Shown one piece after another: positions 34,712-42,797 of a stretch of 63,376 bases of DNA. Source of the stretch: an uncultured Prevotellaceae bacterium (GTDB lineage Bacteria > Bacteroidota > Bacteroidia > Bacteroidales > Bacteroidaceae); NCBI GenBank assembly GCA_900318885.1, contig ONMN01000007.1, positions 1 to 63,376 of the forward strand, in the 5' to 3' direction. The notes beneath the pieces are model-generated. The model made no database searches. It had not been told where the DNA came from and saw nothing but the letters and a program-made list of their open reading frames with translations. The position numbers and the translations under genes are program-made. Position 1 is the first letter of the stretch, and the number at the start of each line of letters is the position of its first letter.

Positions 34712-37132
34712 ATGTTTGAAATGAAAAGAATATACCTCTTATTTTTAGTAATACTTTTCTGTATGAAAGGTATTGCTGGTGTTGTATCGGAAATTGTCAA
34801 CGATACCTCCCGTGTTGTGGATTTGGACGAAGTTGTTGTTGTGGCTCAGCCAAAGGAGCAGACGCGCTTGCGCTTACAACCCCTCAGCAGTTCTGTCTTC
34901 GGTAGTGAACAGATGCAGCAACTCAATGTCCGCGACCTTAGTCAGCTGTCGCAATATGTTCCCTCGTTCTCTATGCCAGCCTATGGCTCGCGTCTTACTT
35001 CTTCTATGTATATGCGTGGCATAGGCTCGCGCATCAACAACCCAGCCGTTGGTGTTTATTACGACAATATTCCTTTGATGTCGAAGGCTGCTTTCAATAA
35101 CCATTTTTACATGTTGGATCGCGTCGACATCCTTCGTGGCCCACAGGGAACGCTCTATGGTCAGAATACTGAGGGTGGGTTAGTGCGTATCTACTCAAAG
35201 AACCCCATGAATTATCAGGGCTCAGATATCCGCTTGGGCATTGGTACAGGTCTTTGGCGTAACGTTGAGGTGGCTCATTACCATCGTCCCAGCGACAAGC
35301 TGGCTTTCAGCGTTGCTGGTTTCTATAGCGGTTTAAAAGGCTTTTTCAAAAACCAGAATTTCGATGAGCGTAACGACAAGAGCCTTGAGGCAGGAGGCAA
35401 GGCCAGACTGATTTATGCGCCCACTCAAAAGTTAAAATTCGATCTGACCGTTGATTACCAATGGGTGAACCAGAACGGTTTTGGCTATGGCGAGTTTCAG
35501 CCTATGCCCGAAAGTTCGGTAAAGCCCTATAGCCTTGATGTCGAGGACCCTGCCACCACTATCATGAATGGCTATAAGCGTAACATGGTGAACACAGGTC
35601 TCACCATCAGCTACGACATGGACAACCTGCTCTTTACCTCGACTACAAGTTATCAGTTCCTGCAAGACCGCATGCTGATGGATCAGGACTACATGACGCC
35701 AGACTATCTGCAATTGGAACAGCGCCAGAAGATGAACGCCCTGACGCAGGAGTTCGTACTCCGTTCTCACGACAAGAATCGTTGGCAGCATGCCACAGGA
35801 CTTTATGGATCCTACCAGTGGCTTCGCACCGATGCTCCCGTGTATTTTGGCGACGCCATCACAGGTCCTATTGGTAATGCCATTACGAATGCTATGCAGG
35901 GAGCTATGCGTCAGTCCATGTATCCGCGTATGTATCAGCAGATGCTTGAGCAGATGATTGCTCAGGGCATGCCTCAGGCTGTAGCTGAAAAACAGGCCGC
36001 TGCTGCTGCTGAAGCAGCTGTGCAGAAAGCCATTGCCGGTGTGACAATGAGTGCTGAGATGGCTGTCCCTGAGTCATTCAAGACTCCTTCCTATACGCTC
36101 GCTGCCTTCCATGAGTCAAATATCCTGTTGACCAATCGTTTGAAGCTTACCCTTGGCCTGCGTCTTAATATAGATAAGGTGAAGATTGAGTACGACGCCC
36201 TTGCCTATATGAATATGACGGGTGGTACCGCCGAGCGTCAGGCCACCTATCATCTTACCTCACACGTAGTCGACAATCGCTCGAAGACCTACACCCAGTT
36301 GTTGCCCAAGATAGGGTTGACTTATTTCCTTGGTGAGAATCTTGGCAACGTCTACGCTCTGGTGTCAAAGGGTTACCGCGCCGGAGGTTTCAACATCCAG
36401 ATGTTCTCGGACGTTCTTCAGACCGAACTCAATGCCCACCAACAGGATGCTATGCGTGGCGATTACGATGTGGAACATACTGCCGCCGACTACGATGCCA
36501 TCGAGGAAACCATCAGTTACAAGCCTGAGGAGTCGTGGAACTACGAGTTGGGTACGCACTTGAACCTCTTCGACAATCTGTTACATTTCGACCTCGCGCT
36601 CTATTATATGCAGATACGCAATCAGCAACTGTCCATCATGGAGCCCAACAGCAACTATGGTCGTATGATGGTCAATGCGGGTAAGAGTCACTCTTGCGGA
36701 CTGGAAACATCGCTTCGCGGACGTCTGTTGGACAATGCCCTGGACTGGGCTGTTACTTACAGCTTCACCAATGCCAAGTTCGACGAGTATGATACATACA
36801 AAGACAACGACGTTCCCTTTGTGCCCAAGCACGCGTTTAGCGCTATGGCCGACTATCATATCGGGCAGTTTACCATCGGTGCTAACGTCGCTGGTCAGGG
36901 TAAGACGTGGTGGGACGAAGCCAACACATACGCCCAGAAGTTCTATGCACTGCTGGGTGCCCATGCCGACTACGACTTTGGCCCCGTCGTTGTTTCCCTC
37001 TGGGGACGCAACCTGACCGACACGCACTATAATACCTTTGCCGTACAGAGTAGTGCTGCCGGAGGTACGCGCTATTTTGCCCAGCGAGGTAACCCTATTC
37101 AGTTTGGAATGGACGTAAACATACATTTTTAA
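34712..37132 (+). CDS. TonB-dependent outer-membrane receptor
   Basis: An 806-residue receptor (a second ATG at 34721 is equally possible). After a signal peptide come a short TonB-box-like segment (DLDEVVVVAQ), the plug domain with YMRGIGSRINNPAVGVYYD and ILRGPQGTLYGQNTEGGLVR, and a 22-strand-type barrel ending in a terminal Phe (FGMDVNIHF). It has no N-terminal carboxypeptidase-like domain and no SusD partner, so it is a siderophore or small-molecule type rather than SusC. Residues about 382-460 are an unusual Ala/Met/Gln-rich helical insertion (EKQAAAAAEAAVQKA) in a barrel loop. The substrate is unknown. Confidence 0.9.
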   Translation: MFEMKRIYLLFLVILFCMKGIAGVVSEIVNDTSRVVDLDEVVVVAQPKEQTRLRLQPLSSSVFGSEQMQQLNVRDLSQLSQYVPSFSMPAYGSRLTSSMYMRGIGSRINNPAVGVYYDNIPLMSKAAFNNHFYMLDRVDILRGPQGTLYGQNTEGGLVRIYSKNPMNYQGSDIRLGIGTGLWRNVEVAHYHRPSDKLAFSVAGFYSGLKGFFKNQNFDERNDKSLEAGGKARLIYAPTQKLKFDLTVDYQWVNQNGFGYGEFQPMPESSVKPYSLDVEDPATTIMNGYKRNMVNTGLTISYDMDNLLFTSTTSYQFLQDRMLMDQDYMTPDYLQLEQRQKMNALTQEFVLRSHDKNRWQHATGLYGSYQWLRTDAPVYFGDAITGPIGNAITNAMQGAMRQSMYPRMYQQMLEQMIAQGMPQAVAEKQAAAAAEAAVQKAIAGVTMSAEMAVPESFKTPSYTLAAFHESNILLTNRLKLTLGLRLNIDKVKIEYDALAYMNMTGGTAERQATYHLTSHVVDNRSKTYTQLLPKIGLTYFLGENLGNVYALVSKGYRAGGFNIQMFSDVLQTELNAHQQDAMRGDYDVEHTAADYDAIEETISYKPEESWNYELGTHLNLFDNLLHFDLALYYMQIRNQQLSIMEPNSNYGRMMVNAGKSHSCGLETSLRGRLLDNALDWAVTYSFTNAKFDEYDTYKDNDVPFVPKHAFSAMADYHIGQFTIGANVAGQGKTWWDEANTYAQKFYALLGAHADYDFGPVVVSLWGRNLTDTHYNTFAVQSSAAGGTRYFAQRGNPIQFGMDVNIHF

Positions 37133-37229
37133 ATTAAATATACAAAACTAAACTATATATTTTTCGTTAAACTCGTTAAAATTAACGGAAATAATTAACT
37201 AAAAGACTTCTTCGTATCGAAATATATGC

Positions 37230-37238
37230 TATCTTTGC
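37230..37238 (+). promoter_or_regulatory. -7 box of rprX-like gene
   Basis: TATCTTTGC ends 8 nt before the ATG, predicting a leader of only a few bases. No good -33 box is visible. Confidence 0.6.
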
Positions 37239-37245
37239 ACTCGAT

Positions 37246-38817
37246 ATGAAGAAGTCTACTATTTGGGCCATTGCCATCATTATGGGATTTTCATTCCTGG
37301 CGCTGCTCTATCTTCAGTTCTCCTATGTTGAGGAGATGGTCAAAATGAAGAAAGAGCAGTTCGACGAGAGTGTTAACCGCAGTCTCTATCAGGCATCCCA
37401 CCATCTGGAGGTTAATGAGACCGCACGCTATTTGGAAAAAGATATTAAGGAAACTGAGCGCCGTGCCTATCAGCAGGACTCCGTTTTCAGCGACGGGCTG
37501 GGTTCTATCAAACACTCCCATCAGTTTGCCGTTGCCGCTGACGATGGTACTGTCTATTCCTCGTTCCAGCTGAAGACCTTCGAGTTGAAGCCTTCCAGCA
37601 TTCCCAAGGCCATGATTCTGCGTAAGGACAAGAATTCGCTGGTTGATGCTGCGAAGTCCATGCAAGAAATAGTCCGCAACCGTTATGTCTATCAGAAAGG
37701 TCTGCTCGACGAGGTGGTATATAATATATTGTATACTGCTAGCGACAAACCCCTGCAGGAACGCATCAATTTCCGTATGCTCGACAACGATATCCGTCAG
37801 GAACTGGCCAATAACGGTATCAACATCCCATACCACTTCACCGTGTCGACTACCGATGGCCGTGAAGTTTACCGTTGTCCCGACTATTCGGAAAAAGGTG
37901 AGAAATACGCTTACACGCAGTATCTCTTCCAAAATGATCCACAGTCGAAGATGGGTGTTGTCAAGGTGCATTTCCCCGAAATGAGCAGCTACATTTTTTC
38001 CAGCGTACGGTTCATGATTCCAAGCATCATCTTTACCATCGTACTGCTCATCACCTTCCTCTTCACGATTGTGGTTATCTTCCGTCAGAAACGCTATTCT
38101 GAGATAAAGAACGATTTCATTAACAATATGACCCACGAGTTGAAGACTCCTATCGCATCCATTTCGCTGGCTGCACAGATGATGAACGACGAGAGCGTGC
38201 CTAAGACCGAGCAGTTGACCAAGCATCTTGGTAGTATTATTGGCGACGAGTCAAAACGCTTACGCTTCCTCGTCGAAAAGGTACTCCAGATGTCGATGTT
38301 CGACAAAAAGAGCGTTGTATTTAAGCGTAAGGAACTGGACCTCAACGAAATGGTCGAGCAGATTGCCCAGACCTTCTCCCTGCGTGTCGAACACACGGGA
38401 GGCAAGATATACACCGAGATAGAAGCTGTCGATTCTGCCATTTTCGTCGACGAAGTACACTTCCAGAATGCCATTACCAACCTGATGGACAATGCCGTGA
38501 AGTATCGCAAGCCCGACGAGCCCATCGACATCTATCTGCGCACGTGGAACGACGAGCACAAGCATCTCTGCCTCTCCATTCGTGACACAGGACAGGGTAT
38601 TAAGAAGGAGAATGTCAAGAAAATCTTTGACAAGTTCTATCGTGTCCATACGGGCAACAAACACGACGTCAAGGGATTTGGCTTAGGTCTGGCCTACGTC
38701 AAAAAGGTTGTCGACCTTCATCAGGGCAATATCAAGGTCGAGAGTGAATTGGGCAAGGGAACCAAGTTTACCATCAGCCTGCCCGTATTGGAAGAAGATG
38801 CTGAAAACAACAAGTGA
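37246..38817 (+). CDS. rprX: Sensor histidine kinase, RprX-like
   Basis: A 523-residue membrane kinase. Transmembrane helix 1 is about 6-27, a periplasmic sensor follows to about 260, and helix 2 is about 262-285. Then come HisKA with the phospho-acceptor in MTHELKTPIAS (His297), the N box NLMDNAVKYR, and ATP-lid motifs DTGQGI and GFGLGLAY. The pair with the regulator at 38865 matches RprX/RprY of Bacteroides fragilis in order and sequence type; the name is by resemblance. The ATG is nearly at the predicted transcription start. Confidence 0.88.
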   Translation: MKKSTIWAIAIIMGFSFLALLYLQFSYVEEMVKMKKEQFDESVNRSLYQASHHLEVNETARYLEKDIKETERRAYQQDSVFSDGLGSIKHSHQFAVAADDGTVYSSFQLKTFELKPSSIPKAMILRKDKNSLVDAAKSMQEIVRNRYVYQKGLLDEVVYNILYTASDKPLQERINFRMLDNDIRQELANNGINIPYHFTVSTTDGREVYRCPDYSEKGEKYAYTQYLFQNDPQSKMGVVKVHFPEMSSYIFSSVRFMIPSIIFTIVLLITFLFTIVVIFRQKRYSEIKNDFINNMTHELKTPIASISLAAQMMNDESVPKTEQLTKHLGSIIGDESKRLRFLVEKVLQMSMFDKKSVVFKRKELDLNEMVEQIAQTFSLRVEHTGGKIYTEIEAVDSAIFVDEVHFQNAITNLMDNAVKYRKPDEPIDIYLRTWNDEHKHLCLSIRDTGQGIKKENVKKIFDKFYRVHTGNKHDVKGFGLGLAYVKKVVDLHQGNIKVESELGKGTKFTISLPVLEEDAENNK

Positions 38818-38864
38818 CACAATAATAAACAAATTCATTAATAACCCCACAAAAATTCAGAATT

Positions 38865-39563
38865 ATGGACGACAAACTGAAAATTCTTCTTTGCGAAGAC
38901 GACGAGAACCTCGGAATGCTGTTACGCGAGTATTTGGCAGCTAAAGGCTACGTGGCCGAACTCTGTCCCGATGGCGAGGCTGGCTACAAGGCATTCCTCA
39001 AGACCAAGTTTGACATCTGTGTGCTCGACGTGATGATGCCCAAGAAGGACGGCTTCACGCTTGCTCAGGAAATCCGTCAGGCCAATCCCGACATCCCCAT
39101 CATCTTCCTCACCGCCAAGACGCTCAAGGAGGATATCCTCGAAGGATTCAAGATTGGTGCCGACGACTATATCACAAAGCCTTTCTCTATGGAAGAGCTC
39201 GTATTCCGTGTAGAAGCTATTCTGCGCCGTGTACGTGGCAAGAAAAACCGCGAGAGCTCAGTCTACCACATTGGCCGTTTCACCTTCGATACCCAGAAGC
39301 AACTGCTTGCCATTGGTGAGAAACAGACCAAGCTCACCACGAAGGAGAACGAACTGCTGGCTCTGCTTTGCAGCCATTCCAACGAGATTCTCCAGCGCGA
39401 CTTCGCCCTGAAGACCATCTGGATTGACGACAACTACTTCAATGCCCGCTCGATGGATGTTTACATCACTAAGCTGCGCAAACATTTGAAGGACGACCCG
39501 CAGATTGAAATCATCAACATCCACGGCAAGGGTTACAAACTTATCACCCCAGACGCAGAATAA
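38865..39563 (+). CDS. rprY: OmpR-family response regulator, RprY-like
   Basis: A 232-residue regulator: a receiver domain with acidic pocket LCEDDE, phospho-acceptor Asp55 in CVLDVMMPKKDG and Lys in YITKPFSMEEL, then an OmpR/PhoB winged helix (LTTKENELLALLC, NARSMDVYITKLRKHL). It starts 47 nt after the kinase and must be phosphorylated by it. The double hairpin at 39579-39648 ends the unit. Confidence 0.92.
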   Translation: MDDKLKILLCEDDENLGMLLREYLAAKGYVAELCPDGEAGYKAFLKTKFDICVLDVMMPKKDGFTLAQEIRQANPDIPIIFLTAKTLKEDILEGFKIGADDYITKPFSMEELVFRVEAILRRVRGKKNRESSVYHIGRFTFDTQKQLLAIGEKQTKLTTKENELLALLCSHSNEILQRDFALKTIWIDDNYFNARSMDVYITKLRKHLKDDPQIEIINIHGKGYKLITPDAE

Positions 39564-39578
39564 CAAGAGTATATAATT

Positions 39579-39655
39579 AAGTGGCACTTATTGGAATTTA
39601 AGTGCCACTTATTATTTGTTAAGAGCCACTTATCGCGCGATAAGTGGCACTTATT
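39579..39655. terminator. Double hairpin / repeated AAGTGGCACTTA element between rprY and proS
   Basis: Hairpin 1 is AAGTGGCACTTA, 8-nt loop, TAAGTGCCACTT (39579-39610), then ATTATTTGTT. Hairpin 2 is a perfect 24-nt palindrome at 39625-39648. The same motif appears four times in alternating orientation, about 20-22 bp apart. It should terminate both convergent genes and also fits the 21-22 bp array pattern seen elsewhere. Confidence 0.8.
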
Positions 39656-39659
39656 CTGC

Positions 39660-41141
39660 TTAATAACTGCGGGCAATGATGACGCGGTATTTGGCGGGTT
39701 TGCCACTGACCATGTCGGTGCCGGGCGTCTGCTCGTAGGCAAAGGGCACGCAACGGATGGTGGCCTGCGTCTCTTCCTTGATCTGAGCCTCGGTCTCGGC
39801 CGTGCCGTCCCAATGGCAGAGGAAGAAACCGCCGTCCTTCACCTTCTCCTTGAACTCCTCGTAGTTGTCGCACTCGTAAACGCGCTCGTCGCGATACTTG
39901 CGAGCTTTCTCGAAGATGTTCTTCTGGATGTCTTCCAAAAGTTGCTTGACATATTCTGCAATGCCTTCGATGGGGCGTGTCTCCTTCTCCAGCGTATCAC
40001 GACGCATGACCTCGATGGTGCCGTTCTCCAAGTCGCGGGCTCCCAAGACGAGACGAACGGGAACACCCTTCAACTCGTAGTCGGCAAACTTAAAGCCTGG
40101 ACGCTTGTTGTCAGAGTCGTCGAACTTGACGCTGATGCCAGCCTTGCGCAACGTGTCAATGATGGGCGTAACAGCCTTGTTGACCTGCTCCATCTGCTCG
40201 GGCTTGGTGGCGATGGGAATGATGACCACCTGGATAGGAGCCAGACGCGGAGGCAGTACAAGACCGTTGTCGTCAGAGTGGGTCATGATGAGCGCACCAA
40301 TCAGACGGGTAGAGACACCCCACGAGGTGGCCCAGACGTATTCGGGCTTGTTCTCTTTATTAAGATAGGTGACCTCGAAAGCCTTCGCGAAGTTCTGACC
40401 CAGGAAGTGGGAGGTACCGCTCTGCAGCGCCTTACCGTCCTGCATCATGGCCTCGATGGTGTAAGTGTCGAGGGCACCAGCAAAACGCTCGGTCTCACTC
40501 TTCACACCCTGCAGCACGGGAACAGCCATCCACTCTTCAGCGAACTTGGCATAGACGTGCAGCATCTTCTTGGCTTCCTCTTCAGCCTCCTCACGGGTTG
40601 CGTGAGCCGTATGGCCCTCCTGCCACAAAAACTCTGAGGTACGCAGGAACGGACGTGTACGCATCTCCCAGCGCATGACGTTACACCACTGGTTGCACAT
40701 CAAGGGCAGGTCGCGCCACGACTGAATCCAGTTCTTATAGGTGTTCCAGATAATCGTCTCTGAGGTAGGACGGATAATCAGTTCTTCCTCCAGCTTGGCG
40801 GCAGGGTCGACAACGACGCCACTCTTGTCCTCGGTAGCCTTCAGACGATAGTGGGTGACGACGGCACACTCCTTGGCAAAGCCCTCTACGTGCTCGGCCT
40901 CACGGCTCAGGAACGACTTCGGGATGAGCAAGGGGAAGTATGCGTTCTGAGCACCTGTCTCCTTGAACATCTTGTCCAACTGCTGTTGCATCTTTTCCCA
41001 GATGGCATAGCCATAGGGTTTGATTACCATACAGCCACGAACAGCCGACTGTTCAGCGAGGTCGGCCTTTACCACCAAATCGTTATACCATTGGCTGTAA
41101 TTATCAGCTCTTTTCGTTAAATCTTTTAATTCTTTTGCCAT
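39660..41141 (-). CDS. proS: Prolyl-tRNA synthetase (short, eukaryote/archaeal type)
   Basis: A class II synthetase of 493 residues, ProS type 3, lacking the bacterial editing insertion. Motif 2 region [24 protein letters not shown] and the C-terminal [20 protein letters not shown] segment are diagnostic. The start is MAKELKDL at 41141; the longer frame to 41192 runs into the promoter (-7 TACCTTTGC at 41171-41179). Confidence 0.96.
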   Translation of the reverse strand: MAKELKDLTKRADNYSQWYNDLVVKADLAEQSAVRGCMVIKPYGYAIWEKMQQQLDKMFKETGAQNAYFPLLIPKSFLSREAEHVEGFAKECAVVTHYRLKATEDKSGVVVDPAAKLEEELIIRPTSETIIWNTYKNWIQSWRDLPLMCNQWCNVMRWEMRTRPFLRTSEFLWQEGHTAHATREEAEEEAKKMLHVYAKFAEEWMAVPVLQGVKSETERFAGALDTYTIEAMMQDGKALQSGTSHFLGQNFAKAFEVTYLNKENKPEYVWATSWGVSTRLIGALIMTHSDDNGLVLPPRLAPIQVVIIPIATKPEQMEQVNKAVTPIIDTLRKAGISVKFDDSDNKRPGFKFADYELKGVPVRLVLGARDLENGTIEVMRRDTLEKETRPIEGIAEYVKQLLEDIQKNIFEKARKYRDERVYECDNYEEFKEKVKDGGFFLCHWDGTAETEAQIKEETQATIRCVPFAYEQTPGTDMVSGKPAKYRVIIARSY

Positions 41142-41170
41142 TATTTTTGTCTTTTTTCTTAAATTTTGCT

Positions 41171-41179
41171 GCAAAGGTA
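41171..41179 (-). promoter_or_regulatory. -7 box of proS promoter
   Basis: Minus-strand TACCTTTGC, 30 nt before the proS ATG. The -33 region falls within the heptad array at 41187-41214, where the best CAAA match is 24 nt away. Confidence 0.65.
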
Positions 41180-41186
41180 CAAAAAA

Positions 41187-41214
41187 GTTCATAATTCATA
41201 GTTCAAAGTTCATA
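41187..41214. repeat. Heptad tandem array, 4 units, in proS promoter
   Basis: GTTCATA, ATTCATA, GTTCAAA, GTTCATA. It occupies the -10 to -35 side of the proS promoter and lies before the divergent OmpA-like gene. Confidence 0.75.
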
Positions 41215-41223
41215 ATTATTTTA

Positions 41224-41232
41224 TATATTTGC
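41224..41232 (+). promoter_or_regulatory. -7 box of OmpA-like lipoprotein gene
   Basis: TATATTTGC 40 nt before the ATG; no convincing -33 box. Confidence 0.6.
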
Positions 41233-41271
41233 ACCAAATTTGTATGTTTCACTTAAAAAACGATAACAATT

Positions 41272-41961
41272 ATGAAGACAAAAATCATTTCTTTGTTCCT
41301 TTGTGTAGGATTGCTCGTTGCTTGTAACAACACTCAGAAGGGTGCTGCCATCGGTGCTGGTGGTGGTGCTGTGCTTGGTGGTATCATCGGTGCTATTGCC
41401 GGTAACACAGCCATTGGTGCTGCTGTAGGTGGTGCCGTAGGTGCCGGTGCCGGTGCTATTATCGGTAAGAAGATGGATAAGGCAAAGGCTGAGGCCGAGG
41501 CTGTAAAGAACGCTCAGGTAGAGAGTGTTACCGATGCTAATGGTCTGCAGGCTGTCAAGGTAACCTTCGATTCTGGTATCCTTTTCAACACAGGTAGTGC
41601 TACTTTGAGCAGCACAGCCAAGTCTTCACTTTTCCAGTTTGCTAACGTGCTTAAGAACAATGCCGACTGTGACGTGGCCGTTCAAGGATATACCGACAAT
41701 GCCGGTTGGAAGAATAGTACCGCCGCCCAGAGCCAGCAGAAGAACCTCGAGCTCTCTCAGCAGCGTGCTCAGGCTGTGACAAGCTATCTGTTGTCACTCG
41801 GTGTTGCCAGCAATCAGATTCGCAGCACAATGGGTTATGGTGAGGACAATCCCGTTGCCGACAACTCTACCGCTGCCGGTAAGGCTCAGAACCGTCGTGT
41901 TGAGGTTTACATGTATGCCTCTCAGAAGATGATCAACGAGGCCAATTCTCAGGCAAAATGA
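41272..41961 (+). CDS. OmpA-family lipoprotein with glycine zipper
   Basis: A 229-residue outer-membrane lipoprotein: lipobox LLVAC (Cys18), a glycine-zipper membrane segment (about 23-66, GAGGGAVLGGIIGAIAG), then an OmpA C-terminal peptidoglycan-binding domain (about 95-218) with FDSGILFNTGSATLS, VQGYTDNAG and the NRRVEVYM end. It probably links the outer membrane to the cell wall, as Pal- and YiaD-like proteins do. mtgA, a cell-wall gene, follows. Confidence 0.9.
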   Translation: MKTKIISLFLCVGLLVACNNTQKGAAIGAGGGAVLGGIIGAIAGNTAIGAAVGGAVGAGAGAIIGKKMDKAKAEAEAVKNAQVESVTDANGLQAVKVTFDSGILFNTGSATLSSTAKSSLFQFANVLKNNADCDVAVQGYTDNAGWKNSTAAQSQQKNLELSQQRAQAVTSYLLSLGVASNQIRSTMGYGEDNPVADNSTAAGKAQNRRVEVYMYASQKMINEANSQAK

Positions 41962-41989
41962 TGTCTGATGTGAGAAAGAAACGTAAGAC

Positions 41990-42691
41990 GTGAAGAAAAT
42001 TCGCGCTTTTGTTAAGAAAGTAATCCTATGGATAGTGGTGGCATTCTTTGCCTCCACTATCTTTTCTGTTGTCGCCCTGCGATGGGTGCCGGTATGGTTT
42101 ACTCCGTTGATGTTCATCCGCGTAGCACAGCAGGTTGGGGCAGGGCAGCCGATGACGCTTCACCACCACTGGGTACCGCTGGAGGATATCTCTCCCTCAT
42201 TGTCTACAGCCGTAATGGCCTCTGAGGATGCCCATTTCTTGGAGCACAACGGCTTCGACTACAAAGCCATCGAACATGCTGCTATGCGCAACATGAAACA
42301 CCCCGAGAAACGCAAGCTTGGCGCATCGACTATCTCCCAGCAGACCGCCAAGAATGTTTTCCTCTGGCCTGGCCGTTCGTGGGTGCGCAAGGGTTTTGAG
42401 GTTTATTTCACCGTACTCATTGAACTTATATGGTCCAAGGAGCGTATCATGGAAGTCTATCTTAATTCTATTGAGATGGGCGACGGCATCTATGGTGCCG
42501 ATGCGGTGGCAGAGTGGCATTTCGGTACGACGGCCGACAAACTGACCAAGGCTCAATGTGCATTGATTGCTGCCACATTGCCCAATCCGCGCCGTTTCAA
42601 CAGTGCCCGCCCTTCAGCCTATATGTTAAAACGCCAGAACCGCATCCTTCACGAAATGAAATTCGTGAAACCGCTAAACAATAACCATTAA
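41990..42691 (+). CDS. mtgA: Monofunctional peptidoglycan glycosyltransferase
   Basis: A 233-residue GT51 enzyme that polymerises lipid II, with one N-terminal transmembrane helix (about 8-35). The catalytic segment is [15 protein letters not shown], followed by [20 protein letters not shown] and [20 protein letters not shown]. No transpeptidase domain. Its last codons (NNNH) and stop are part of a heptad array (42683-42717), so the C-terminus has been shaped by the repeat. Confidence 0.94.
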   Translation: MKKIRAFVKKVILWIVVAFFASTIFSVVALRWVPVWFTPLMFIRVAQQVGAGQPMTLHHHWVPLEDISPSLSTAVMASEDAHFLEHNGFDYKAIEHAAMRNMKHPEKRKLGASTISQQTAKNVFLWPGRSWVRKGFEVYFTVLIELIWSKERIMEVYLNSIEMGDGIYGADAVAEWHFGTTADKLTKAQCALIAATLPNPRRFNSARPSAYMLKRQNRILHEMKFVKPLNNNH

Positions 42692-42717
42692 CCGTTAACC
42701 TTTAACCATTAATCATC
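42683..42717. repeat. Heptad tandem array, 5 units, overlapping mtgA stop
   Basis: AACCATT, AACCGTT, AACCTTT, AACCATT, AATCATC. The mtgA stop codon (42689-42691) spans the first two units. Confidence 0.85.
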
Positions 42718-42769
42718 ATTATTTTTAGGTATTTGTCGGCAAAAAGTTCTCCATGTGGAATTTTTGTTG

Positions 42770-42778
42770 TATCTTTGC
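42770..42778 (+). promoter_or_regulatory. -7 box of feoAB
   Basis: TATCTTTGC 20 nt before the feoAB ATG; the -33 position has GTTC. No clear Fur box was recognised. Confidence 0.6.
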
Positions 42779-42797
42779 AGGCAAATAGTAAGAAACA

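Noticed and set aside
39591-40637. 348-codon plus-strand ORF opposite proS
   Set aside because: Shadow of proS; the first codons are only the repeated hairpin element.
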